From the NCBI GenBank assembly GCA_002291465.1, contig CP021238.1:124001-188000 (forward strand): a DNA stretch of 64,000 nucleotides, written 5' to 3'. Source of the DNA: Mycobacterium lepraemurium (GTDB lineage: Bacteria; Actinomycetota; Actinomycetes; Mycobacteriales; Mycobacteriaceae). Of the stretch, positions 7,025 through 14,649 are shown piece by piece (the first letter of the stretch is position 1; every line of letters starts with the position of its first letter). Made by a program: the position numbers and the translations under genes. Under the pieces are notes generated by a model. It saw only the letters and a program-made list of their open reading frames with translations, was not told where the DNA came from and searched no databases.

Positions 7025-7972
7025 GTGGCCCGCATCGCTTACCTCGGTCCGGAAGGGACCTTCACCGAGGCGGCGCTGCGGCAGATCACCGCCGCCGGCC
7101 TGGTCCCCGCACAGGGGGCGGACGGTATGCAGTCCGCGCCGGTCGACGGCACGCCCGCGGCGCTGGACGCGGTGCGCGACGGCGCCGCCGACTACGCGTG
7201 CGTGCCGATCGAGAACTCCATCGACGGCTCGGTGACGCCCACCCTGGACAGCCTCGCGATCGGCTCGCCGCTGCAGGTGTTCGCGGAGACGACGCTGGAC
7301 GTGGCGTTCACCATCGTGGTCAAACCGGGACTGTCCGCCGCCGACGTGCGGACCCTGGCGGCCATCGGGGTGGCCGCCGCCCAGGTGCGCCAGTGGGTGG
7401 CCGCCAACCTGGCCGGCGCGCAGCTGCGCCCGGCCTATTCCAACGCCGACGCCGCCCAGCAGGTGGCCGAGGGGCGCGCCGACGCCGCGGTGACCTCCCC
7501 GCTGGCCGCCGCCCGCTGGGGGTTGGACACCCTGGCCGACGGCGTGGTCGACGAACCCAACGCCCGCACCCGCTTCGTCCTGGTCGGGCCGCCCGCGCCG
7601 CCGCCGGCCCGCACCGGCGCCGACCGGACCTCGGTGGTGCTGCGCATCGACAACGCGCCGGGCGCCCTGCTGGCCGCGCTTGCCGAGTTCGGCATCCGCG
7701 GCATCGACCTGACCCGCATCGAATCCCGGCCCACCAGAACGGGTTTGGGCATCTACCGGTTCTTCGCCGACTGCGTGGGCCACATCGACGACGAACCCGT
7801 CGCCGAGGCGCTCAAGGCGCTGCACCGCCGCTGTGCCGACGTGCGCTACCTGGGTTCGTGGCCTACCGGCACCCCCGGGGGGGCGCTGCCGCCGTCGACC
7901 GAGGAAGCTGTGCGCTGGCTGGCGGCGGTGCGGGACGGCAAACCCGAACCGCCCGGGGAGTCGCGGCGGTGA
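7025..7972 (+). CDS. pheA: Prephenate dehydratase
   Basis: The 315-residue enzyme converts prephenate to phenylpyruvate, the committed step to phenylalanine. GTG at 7025 follows AAGGAG and gives the family N-terminus ARIAYLGPEGTFTE. The catalytic domain covers about residues 1-185 and includes the TRF motif (NARTRFVLVG). A C-terminal ACT domain (about 200-280; SVVLRIDNAPGALLAAL, RIESRPTRTGLG) gives feedback control by aromatic amino acids. The frame is open upstream into the transposase remnant, so a longer fusion is possible but not expected. Its stop overlaps the start of the next gene (GTGA). M. tuberculosis PheA has 321 residues. Confidence 0.95.
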   Translation: MARIAYLGPEGTFTEAALRQITAAGLVPAQGADGMQSAPVDGTPAALDAVRDGAADYACVPIENSIDGSVTPTLDSLAIGSPLQVFAETTLDVAFTIVVKPGLSAADVRTLAAIGVAAAQVRQWVAANLAGAQLRPAYSNADAAQQVAEGRADAAVTSPLAAARWGLDTLADGVVDEPNARTRFVLVGPPAPPPARTGADRTSVVLRIDNAPGALLAALAEFGIRGIDLTRIESRPTRTGLGIYRFFADCVGHIDDEPVAEALKALHRRCADVRYLGSWPTGTPGGALPPSTEEAVRWLAAVRDGKPEPPGESRR

Positions 7973-8664
7973 GCGGCCGGTTGATCCTGGTGCGGCACGG
8001 CCAGTCGTACGGAAACGTCGAGCACCGCCTCGACACCCGGCCGCTCGGCGCCGAGCTCACGCCGTTGGGCCGCGACCAGGCCCGCGAGTTCGCCCGCCGG
8101 TCGGGCCGGCCGGCCATGCTCGCGCACTCGGTGCCCACCCGGGCCTCGCAGACCGCGGCGGTGATCGGCGGGCAGCTGGCGCTGCCGCCCGTCGAGCTGG
8201 GCGGCATCCACGAGGTGCAGGTCGGGCGGCTGGAAAACCGCAACGACGACGAGGCGGTCGCGGAGTTCAACGCCATCTACGAGCGGTGGCACCGCGGCGA
8301 GTTCGAGGTGCTGCTGCCCGGCGGCGAAACCGGCCGCGACGTGCTGGACCGCTACCTGCCGGTGCTCACTGAGCTGCGGCTGCGCTACCTGGACGACCAC
8401 GATTTCCACGGCGACATCGTGGTCGTCAGCCACGGCACGGCGATCCGGCTGGCGGCCGCCGTGCTGGCCGGCGTCGAGGCCGACTTCGCGCTGGATCATC
8501 ACCTCGACATCGCCCAATCGGTCGCGCTGACGCCGCTCACCGACGGGCGGTGGAGCTGCGTGCGCTGGGGCACGCTGACGCCGCCGTTCTACCCCGAGGT
8601 CGCCGAGATCCCCGCTACCCCGGTGGCTGACGCGGTGCGCTCCACCACCGACCCGATGGGCTGA
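7969..8664 (+). CDS. Phosphoglycerate-mutase-like histidine phosphatase (Rv3837c-like)
   Basis: The 231-residue protein has the histidine phosphatase signature LVRHGQSYGNVEHRLDTRP at the N-terminus. The second catalytic His is in VVSHGTAIRLAA near residue 150. Family members dephosphorylate small phosphorylated metabolites, and the true substrate here is unknown. The GTG start overlaps the pheA stop by 4 bases, so the pair is probably translationally coupled. Length and order match Rv3837c. Calling it a glycolytic mutase would be an over-reading, since the pattern is closer to the phosphatase branch. Confidence 0.85.
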   Translation: MSGRLILVRHGQSYGNVEHRLDTRPLGAELTPLGRDQAREFARRSGRPAMLAHSVPTRASQTAAVIGGQLALPPVELGGIHEVQVGRLENRNDDEAVAEFNAIYERWHRGEFEVLLPGGETGRDVLDRYLPVLTELRLRYLDDHDFHGDIVVVSHGTAIRLAAAVLAGVEADFALDHHLDIAQSVALTPLTDGRWSCVRWGTLTPPFYPEVAEIPATPVADAVRSTTDPMG

Positions 8665-8673
8665 GCCCGCCGA

Positions 8674-8865
8674 TCAGACGGCGAGCGCGATGACTTCGGT
8701 GCAGGCGCAGCCGACGGCGTCGCAGTCGATGACGAAGGCGTGCGGCATCAATTCGGGCGTGAAGCAGTCCGGCTCGGTGCATTCGGACCGGTGCAACGCA
8801 TGGCGAATGATGGTGCCGTGACAGTGATCCAAGCCTGCCCGGCAGTCGCGGCAGTCTGTGCTCAT
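8674..8865 (-). CDS. Small cysteine-rich protein
   Basis: A 63-residue ORF carries eight cysteines, including CRDC, CTEPDC and CDAVGCAC, and several histidines, which suggests one or two zinc-binding knuckles. The ATG giving MSTDCRDC is chosen; an in-frame ATG four codons upstream is equally possible, and neither has a clear Shine-Dalgarno sequence. It lies just after the preceding plus-strand gene and is followed on its own strand by the zincin gene. I do not recognise a named family. Conserved cysteine spacing and GC-rich codon bias support it as real. Confidence 0.6.
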   Translation of the reverse strand: MSTDCRDCRAGLDHCHGTIIRHALHRSECTEPDCFTPELMPHAFVIDCDAVGCACTEVIALAV

Positions 8866-8919
8866 AGGTGAGTTCATAGCACCGCGGGCCGACAAATCCG
8901 GGATGCCGCGCCCGGGGTG

Positions 8920-9270
8920 TCAGGCCCAACCCAACTGATGCAGCCGCTCGTCGTCGATGCCGAAGTGGTGGGCGATCTCGTGGATCACCGTGACCGCGAC
9001 CTCCTCGATCACCTGCTGCTCGGATTCGCACACCTCCAGCAGCGCCGCCCGGTAGATGGTGATGGCGTCCGGCAGCGCGCCGGAGTAGTCGGAGCCGCGC
9101 TCGGTCAGCGCCACGCCCTCGTACAGCCCGAGCAGGTCGGGCTCCTCGGTGTGGCGGTCGTCGACCAGGACGACGACGTTGTCCATGGCCGCGGCCAGCT
9201 CGGGCGGGATCAGGTCGAGGGCGTCGGAGACCAGTTCGTCGAACCGCTGCGGATCCATCCGTACCGACAC
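8920..9270 (-). CDS. Zincin-type metallopeptidase-like protein (Rv3836-like)
   Basis: The 116-residue protein carries the zinc-binding signature HEIAHHFGIDDERLHQLGW close to its C-terminus, which is the Zincin_1 family pattern (HExxHxxGxxD). There is no signal peptide, so it is probably cytoplasmic. The start is taken as GTG at 9270, 5 bases after the upstream gene's stop; an ATG at 9258 would remove four residues. M. tuberculosis Rv3836 occupies the same place between Rv3837c and Rv3835. Substrates are unknown. Confidence 0.83.
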   Translation of the reverse strand: MSVRMDPQRFDELVSDALDLIPPELAAAMDNVVVLVDDRHTEEPDLLGLYEGVALTERGSDYSGALPDAITIYRAALLEVCESEQQVIEEVAVTVIHEIAHHFGIDDERLHQLGWA

Positions 9271-9275
9271 GGCCG

Positions 9276-10628
9276 CTAGCCTGCCGGCGGGGGCCCGCCC
9301 GGCGGGGCCTCCGGCGCGGACGGGGGAGGCGGAGGTGGCGCCGCGGGAGGCGGGGGTGGCAGGGCCGCGGGTGCCGGGTTGGCCGGGGGCGGGGCGCCGT
9401 TGTCGACCGGCGGCGGGGCCTGCGGGGGCTGGGTCACCACCGGCTGCTGGCCGGGCAGGTGCTGGTTGTTCGGCGGCATCTCCGGGGCGGCGGCGGAGCC
9501 GGACTGGGTCGACGGCGACTGCGCCGGAGCCTGCAACGGGATGGGCGGCATCGACAGCCGCTCCTCGGGAATGTCGGGCGGCGGCACCGGGGGCTGGCCG
9601 TTGATCAGCAGCTGCCCTTTGGCACTGTTCAGCAGCGTGGCCCAGCCGCCGTTGCCCAGCGTCGCGCCGATGCTGCAGGCCACCTCGCGGCTGCCGGCCG
9701 TCCAGCTGGCCAGCGGCACGGTGGGGTAGATCAGCGTCAGCGTGGTGGTGCGCAGCTTGACCGGCGCCAGGTACGCGTCGGTCATCTTGGTGCAAGAGTC
9801 CTTGATGAAGGCGTCCTGGTCCGGCTCGGCGGGCAGCGCGCCGGGGAACTTCTCGGCCAGGTTGACCGTGCCGGTCACCTCCATCGCGTGCGGGGTCGCG
9901 CAGTCCACCGGCACGTCGGTGGGCTGGTTGGTCGCCGAGTCGATGCCCAGGCAGGTGCTGGCCGGCCAGATCTTGGACTGGTCGACGTCGGCGACCTTGC
10001 CCTTGAACACCTGCTGCTGGTTGTTCGCGCCGGGCAGTTGTAGGCCGCACAGCATGCGGCGGTCGCCACCCTGGCGCCAGGCCTGGTCGCCGGGCCACAG
10101 CAGGCTGACAGTGAACTTGCTGTTCGGGTCGAACTTGGGGCCCAGGTAGTTGCGGACGGCGGCCTCGCACTGCTCCTGGGTGATCTGCTGGATGCGGGCC
10201 GGGGTCGGCGGCGCGGCGTTGGGCCCGTACTCCGAGCCGGGGAAGGTGCGCATGTCGATGGATTCGGCGACCTCGAACTTGTGGTCGTCGCCGCAGTTGA
10301 CGATCTTCGCCGACTCCGGGGTGGTGTCGGGCCACATCAGGCATTCCCCGCTGGCGGCCCGGTTGAAGGCGGCGTCGCTCTTGGCGCCGGTGCTGCGCAC
10401 CGGGCTGGCGTCCAGTAGCCGGCCGGACCCGGTGTCGCCGACCGGGATCGCGGTGACCAGCCCGGCGATCAGCAGCCCGCCGAGCGCGGTCAGCAGCAGC
10501 GCGCGCCGGGTCGCGCGGGCCTGCAGGCTGCGCGGCCACAGGAAGGCCGAGGCGGCGGCCGTCTCGACCACGGGGGCTTCCCCGGCTTCCGGAAGGTCCT
10601 TCTCGGGCGCTTGCGACATCGGCTCCAT
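9276..10628 (-). CDS. Septum-formation-domain membrane protein (Rv3835-like)
   Basis: The 450-residue protein has a cytoplasmic N-terminus, one membrane helix (about residues 42-63, ALLLTALGGLLIAGLVTAI) and a large extracytoplasmic part. Two cysteine-containing repeats (about 80-210 and 215-330; SGECLMWPDT, ASTCLGIDSATN) resemble the Septum_form domain. The last 80 residues are almost entirely proline, alanine and glutamine, as in many wall-spanning mycobacterial proteins. Length matches Rv3835 (449 residues). The stop lies 5 bases before the next minus-strand gene, suggesting an operon. Start could also be the Met three codons in (MSQAPEKD). A role in envelope or septum is inferred only. Confidence 0.82.
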   Translation of the reverse strand: MEPMSQAPEKDLPEAGEAPVVETAAASAFLWPRSLQARATRRALLLTALGGLLIAGLVTAIPVGDTGSGRLLDASPVRSTGAKSDAAFNRAASGECLMWPDTTPESAKIVNCGDDHKFEVAESIDMRTFPGSEYGPNAAPPTPARIQQITQEQCEAAVRNYLGPKFDPNSKFTVSLLWPGDQAWRQGGDRRMLCGLQLPGANNQQQVFKGKVADVDQSKIWPASTCLGIDSATNQPTDVPVDCATPHAMEVTGTVNLAEKFPGALPAEPDQDAFIKDSCTKMTDAYLAPVKLRTTTLTLIYPTVPLASWTAGSREVACSIGATLGNGGWATLLNSAKGQLLINGQPPVPPPDIPEERLSMPPIPLQAPAQSPSTQSGSAAAPEMPPNNQHLPGQQPVVTQPPQAPPPVDNGAPPPANPAPAALPPPPPAAPPPPPPSAPEAPPGGPPPAG

Positions 10629-10737
10629 TCTGACAGCAGCGCCGCAGCAGCGTTACAAAAGTTACTGATGTGAGTCCTGAGGCTACGCCGGGGTGCTGCG
10701 CCGGTCGGCCGGACCGGGTGAAAGTAGGCTTCGGGCC

Positions 10738-12015
10738 GTGATCGACCTGAAGCTGCTCCGGGAAGACCCCGACGCCGTGCGCCGCTCCCAACAAAGCCGC
10801 GGCGAAGACCCGTCGCTGGTGGACGCCCTGCTGGCCGCCGCCGCCGCCCGCCGGGCCGCCATCTCGACCGCCGACACGCTGCGCGCCGAACAGAAGTCGG
10901 CCAGCAAGAGCGTCGGCGCCGCCTCGCCCGAGCAGCGCCCGGCCCTGCTGGCCCGCGCCAAGGAGCTGGCCGAGCAGGTCAAGGCCGCCGAAATCGCCCA
11001 GGTCGAGGCCGAGGCGGCGTTCACCGCCGCGCACCTGGCCATCTCGAACGTCGTCATCGACGGCGTCCCCGCCGGCGGCGAGGACGACTTCGCCGTGCTG
11101 GACGTCGTCGGGGAGCCAACCGCGCTGGAAAACCCCCGCGACCACCTGGAACTGGGCGAGTCGCTGGGCCTGATCGACATGGCCCGCGGGGCCAAGGTGT
11201 CCGGTTCGCGGTTCTACTTCCTGACCGGTAAGGGCGCGCTGCTGCAGCTCGGCCTGCTGCAGCTGGCGCTGCGGCTGGCCGTCGAGAACGGCTTCGTGCC
11301 GATGATCCCGCCCGTGCTGGTGCGCCCGGAGGTGATGGCAGGCACCGGATTCCTGGGCGCGCACGCGGAGGAAGTCTACCGGATCGAGGCCGACGACCTC
11401 TATCTGGTGGGCACCTCCGAGGTGCCGCTCGCCGGCTACCACGCCGACGAGATCCTGGACCTGTCCGCCGGCCCGCTGCGCTACGCGGGCTGGTCGTCGT
11501 GCTTTCGCCGCGAGGCCGGCAGCTACGGCAAGGACACCCGCGGCGTCATCCGGGTGCACCAGTTCGACAAGGTCGAGGGCTTCGTCTATTGCACGCCCGC
11601 CGACGCCGAGGCCGAACACCAGCGGCTGCTGGGCTGGCAGCGCGAGATGTTGGCCCGCATCGAGGTGCCCTACCGGGTGATCGACGTGGCCGCGGGCGAT
11701 CTCGGCTCGTCGGCGGCGCGCAAGTTCGATTGCGAGGCGTGGGTGCCCACCCAGCAGACCTACCGCGAGCTGACGTCGACGTCGAACTGCACCACCTTCC
11801 AGGCGCGCCGGCTGTCCACCCGCTACCGCGACGGCGGGGACGCCAAGGGCAAGCCGCAGATCGCGGCCACCCTGAACGGCACGCTGGGCACCACCCGCTG
11901 GCTGGTGGCGATCCTGGAAAACCACCAACGGCCCGACGGCAGCGTGCGGGTTCCCGAGGCGTTGGTGCCGTTCGTCGGCACCGGGGTGCTCGAGCCCGTC
12001 GGCCCGCGCGGTTAG
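10738..12015 (+). CDS. serS: Seryl-tRNA synthetase
   Basis: The 425-residue class II synthetase charges tRNA-Ser. GTG at 10738 gives the family N-terminus [17 protein letters not shown]. An N-terminal coiled-coil arm spans about residues 25-110. Motif 2 ([14 protein letters not shown]) and motif 3 ([16 protein letters not shown]) are complete, with the serine-binding TSE in [10 protein letters not shown]. The gene reads away from the Rv3835-like gene, sharing a divergent promoter region of about 110 bases. Its stop overlaps that of the opposing AraC pseudogene. Confidence 0.97.
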   Translation: MIDLKLLREDPDAVRRSQQSRGEDPSLVDALLAAAAARRAAISTADTLRAEQKSASKSVGAASPEQRPALLARAKELAEQVKAAEIAQVEAEAAFTAAHLAISNVVIDGVPAGGEDDFAVLDVVGEPTALENPRDHLELGESLGLIDMARGAKVSGSRFYFLTGKGALLQLGLLQLALRLAVENGFVPMIPPVLVRPEVMAGTGFLGAHAEEVYRIEADDLYLVGTSEVPLAGYHADEILDLSAGPLRYAGWSSCFRREAGSYGKDTRGVIRVHQFDKVEGFVYCTPADAEAEHQRLLGWQREMLARIEVPYRVIDVAAGDLGSSAARKFDCEAWVPTQQTYRELTSTSNCTTFQARRLSTRYRDGGDAKGKPQIAATLNGTLGTTRWLVAILENHQRPDGSVRVPEALVPFVGTGVLEPVGPRG

Positions 12016-12762
12016 GATGGGCGGGCGGCGAGCCGGCCCGGGGTGTGCCCGAACGCGCGCCGATAGGTGTCGATGAACGCACTCGGTGTGGCCCAACCAC
12101 ATTCGGCCGCCACCGAGGTGACGTCGCGCCGCTCGGCCAGCAGCACCAGGCCGTGTTGCAGCCGGACCTGGGTGCGCCACTGCGGGAACGTCATGGCCAG
12201 CTCGTCGCGGAACAGCCGGCTCAGGGTGCGCTGGCCGACCCCGATGCGCTCGCCGATCTGGCGCAGCCTCAACGGCTCGCGCAGGTTGTCGGCGATCAGC
12301 GCGCACGCGACGCGCAGCCGGCCGTCCACGGCGGTGGGAATCCACAGCGGTTCGGCGACGCTGGTCGCCTGCAACTGGTCGTGCAGCACCGCCAGCATCC
12401 GGTGGTGTGCGCCGGCGTCGGTGTCCCGCGCCCGCGAACACGCGATGATCAGCTCGCGCATCAGCGGAGTGACCGCCAGCACCGCGGGGGCGGCCGGGCC
12501 GCGGCGGTAGCGGGCGGGGTCCAGCGCGATGCCGTGAAAGTTGGTGTGGCCGTGGAACCTTGTGCTCGTGCCAGCAGCCCGCCGGGATCCAGATGGCGCG
12601 GTTGGCCGGGGTGATCCAGGTGCCCGCCGGCGTGGTCACCGACACCGCGCCGGTGGACGGATAGACGATCTGGTGCAGCGGATGCCGGTGCCGTGCGATC
12701 CGCGCCCCCGGAGGCAGCGTCTGCGCCGAGGTCGCCAGCCCGTGCTGGCCGATTTCCGACAT
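12012..12762 (-). pseudogene. Frameshifted AraC-family regulator (Rv3833-like)
   Basis: The N-terminal cupin-like sensor (MSEIGQHGLATSAQTLPPG, HRHPLHQIVYPS) reads from 12762. After WHEHK an extra base in a CC run (12558-12559) throws it out of frame. Removing that base restores FHGHTNFHGIALDPARY and joins it to the C-terminal part, which carries two helix-turn-helix motifs (LRQIGERIGVGQRTLSRLFRDE; TSVAAECGWATPSAF). The intact gene would be about 250 residues, as in Rv3833 (263). One single-base error could explain this, so it is the weakest pseudogene call. It stands divergent to a methyltransferase gene. Confidence 0.75.
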
Positions 12763-12840
12763 ATCAAGGCAGGATATCGGAAGCCCGCAGCATCGCGTCC
12801 GCCTAACGTCGAGATCGACCGACAGAAAGGCGTGATCGCG

Positions 12841-13413
12841 ATGGCGATGAATCTCTTGCACCGGCACCGATGCAGCTCGGCCGGCTGGGCGAAGGAGGTG
12901 GCCGACGAGCTGCTGCCCTGGGCGCTGGACGGTGTCGAATTAGGTTCCCGCACTTTGGAAATCGGCCCCGGCTACGGTGCGACGCTGAGCGCCCTGCTGG
13001 ATCGCACCGCCTCGCTGACCGCGGTCGAGCTCGACCCGGTGATGGCAGATCGGCTGCAGCGCAGCTACGGCGACCGGGTCCGCGTCATCCAGGCCAGCGG
13101 CACCGAAACAGGTTTGCCCGCAAACCATTTCACCTCGGTGGTGTGCTTCACCATGCTGCACCACGTGCCCAGCCCGCAGCTGCAGGACCAGCTGTTCGCC
13201 GAGGCGTTCCGGGTGCTGCAACCCGGTGGGACGTTCGCCGGCAGCGACGGCGTGCCGTCGTGGGCGTTTCGCTTGCTGCACGTCGCCGACACCTACAACC
13301 CGATCGCGCCGAAGGACCTGCCGGGCCGGCTGGCGGCCGTAGGCTTCACCGACATCCACGCCGACGCCCGGGGCGGCCGGCAGCGCTGGCGGGTCGTCAA
13401 ACCGACCGGCTAG
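12841..13413 (+). CDS. SAM-dependent methyltransferase (Rv3832c-like)
   Basis: The 190-residue class I methyltransferase has motif I LEIGPGYGATLSALL (about residue 40), the acidic loop VELDP, and motif LHHVPSP with FRVLQPGGTFAGSD further on. The substrate is unknown. ATG 12841 (MAMNLLHRHRC) is taken as start; the Met two codons later is an alternative. It is divergent to the broken AraC regulator with about 80 bases between them. It converges on the DUF2834 gene, with which it shares the four bases of overlapping stop codons. Confidence 0.87.
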   Translation: MAMNLLHRHRCSSAGWAKEVADELLPWALDGVELGSRTLEIGPGYGATLSALLDRTASLTAVELDPVMADRLQRSYGDRVRVIQASGTETGLPANHFTSVVCFTMLHHVPSPQLQDQLFAEAFRVLQPGGTFAGSDGVPSWAFRLLHVADTYNPIAPKDLPGRLAAVGFTDIHADARGGRQRWRVVKPTG

Positions 13414-13895
13414 GCGGGCACCGTCTCGCGGGCCTGCTCGTGCCAGCGCTGGCGTTCCATCGTCGCGAAGTAGAAGGCGAACGCGAACGCGGAGCTGGTG
13501 AACAGGCTGGACACGAAGTACAGCCAGGGCCGGCGCAGCCCGCGGCGGTAGCCGTCCACGATGGTGAACAGCGGCGGCAGCACCACTTTCGCGACCGTGT
13601 AGTCCTGGCTGGCCGAGCTGGCGGCCGGGTTGGTGAACATCAGCCGGATGTATTCGGCCCAGCTGCCGTGCTCGCCCCACAGCGGGTTGGTCGATCCGTG
13701 CGAATACTGCTGCACGAAGGTGATGTTGAAGTACCAGCCGAGCGCGACCGAGGCGATGCCGACGAGGTAGTACACGACCTCCATCGGCGAGAACAGCGGA
13801 CCGCCGGCCGGGCGGGCGAACACCTTCGCGTTCGAGGCGACGATCCAGGCGATGACGGAGAACCCGAGAACTGCGTGCACGAGAAGCGAGGCCAT
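13410..13895 (-). CDS. DUF2834-type membrane protein (Rv3831-like)
   Basis: The 161-residue protein has a hydrophobic N-terminal helix (MASLLVHAVLGFSVIAW), a second at about 35-60 (VVYYLVGIASVALGWYF), a conserved soluble loop and two more near 105-145. This topology, the SSLFTSSAFAFAFYF stretch and the length (Rv3831, 162 residues) match DUF2834-type proteins. It is divergent to the TetR gene; the palindromic operator at 13923 lies between them, so TetR may control both. Function is unknown. Confidence 0.82.
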   Translation of the reverse strand: MASLLVHAVLGFSVIAWIVASNAKVFARPAGGPLFSPMEVVYYLVGIASVALGWYFNITFVQQYSHGSTNPLWGEHGSWAEYIRLMFTNPAASSASQDYTVAKVVLPPLFTIVDGYRRGLRRPWLYFVSSLFTSSAFAFAFYFATMERQRWHEQARETVPA

Positions 13896-13922
13896 GCGCG
13901 CAGTCTCACCCCGGCCGTGAAG

Positions 13923-13942
13923 TTTTGTCAATATTGACAAAA
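13923..13942. promoter_or_regulatory. TetR operator 1 (perfect 20-base palindrome)
   Basis: TTTTGTCAATATTGACAAAA is a perfect palindrome centred between 13932 and 13933. It lies between the divergent DUF2834 and TetR genes and is strikingly AT-rich for this genome. A near copy occurs at the 3' end of the TetR gene, in front of the oxidoreductase, so it is read as the binding site of the adjacent TetR repressor. Confidence 0.75.
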
Positions 13943-13964
13943 GGTTTCTTGGTACCTTACTGCC

Positions 13965-14606
13965 ATGGTCAGGTCGGCGCAGACGGCGCGCAGCGAGCGC
14001 ACCCGGGAGGCGTTGCGCCAGGCCGCGCTGGTGCGATTTTTGGCCCAGGGCGTGGAGGACACCTCGGCCGAACAGATCGCCGCCGACGCCGGGGTGTCGC
14101 TGCGGACGTTCTACCGCCACTTCCGCTCCAAGCACGATCTGCTGTTCGCCGATTACACCGGGCTGCACTGGTTTCAGGCCGCGCTGGATGCCCGCCCGGC
14201 CGACGAGCCCATCATCGACTCGGTGCAGGCCACCATCTTCTCCTTCCCCTACGACGTGGATGCGGTGACCAAGATCGCCGCGCTGCGCCACGAGGAGCTC
14301 GACCCGGTCCGCATCGTCCGCCACATCCGCGACGTGCAGGCCGACTTCGCCGAAGCCATTGCGGCGCAACTACAACGGCGCGGCCGCGGCGCCGGTGAGC
14401 CGACGGCCGACCAGCGGGTGCGCGCTGCGGTGACCGCGCGCTGCATCGCGGCCGCGGTGTTCGGCGCGATGGACGTGTGGATGGTCGGCGACGAACGATC
14501 GCTCGGCGAGCTCGCGCGGCTGTGTCACGCGGCGCTGGAGTCGCTGCGCGCGGGGATCACCGACTCCTGGACCACCGCCACCGCGCCCAAGTTTCGTCAT
14601 AATTGA
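13965..14606 (+). CDS. TetR-family transcriptional regulator (Rv3830c-like)
   Basis: The 213-residue regulator has the TetR helix-turn-helix at about residues 14-60 (TREALRQAALVRFL, TSAEQIAADAGVSLRTFYRH). A helical ligand-binding domain follows. Rv3830c has 209 residues and the same place. Palindromes before and after the gene suggest it represses itself, perhaps the divergent DUF2834 gene, and the downstream oxidoreductase. The coding sequence runs through operator 2. It remains intact although its presumed target gene downstream is broken. Confidence 0.88.
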   Translation: MVRSAQTARSERTREALRQAALVRFLAQGVEDTSAEQIAADAGVSLRTFYRHFRSKHDLLFADYTGLHWFQAALDARPADEPIIDSVQATIFSFPYDVDAVTKIAALRHEELDPVRIVRHIRDVQADFAEAIAAQLQRRGRGAGEPTADQRVRAAVTARCIAAAVFGAMDVWMVGDERSLGELARLCHAALESLRAGITDSWTTATAPKFRHN

Positions 14607-14616
14607 CAAACTTGGG
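14586..14616. promoter_or_regulatory. TetR operator 2 within a long inverted repeat
   Basis: TTTCGTCATAATTGACAAA (14592-14610) repeats operator 1 with three changes. It is flanked so that CCCAAGTTT (14586-14594) and AAACTTGGG (14608-14616) form a perfect outer 9-base inverted repeat. It overlaps the last TetR codons and lies about 35 bases before the oxidoreductase start, where bound TetR would block transcription. As RNA it could also fold into a stem. Confidence 0.65.
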
Positions 14617-14649
14617 GCGCCGTGCGAGCCTCCTTGCGGAGGTCGGGAC

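Noticed and set aside
8920..12867. A 1315-residue minus-strand open frame spanning serS and neighbours
   Set aside because: Its last part is the zincin gene and its first part is the AraC N-terminus. The middle is the antisense of serS and an alternate frame of the Rv3835-like gene, with no domain of its own.
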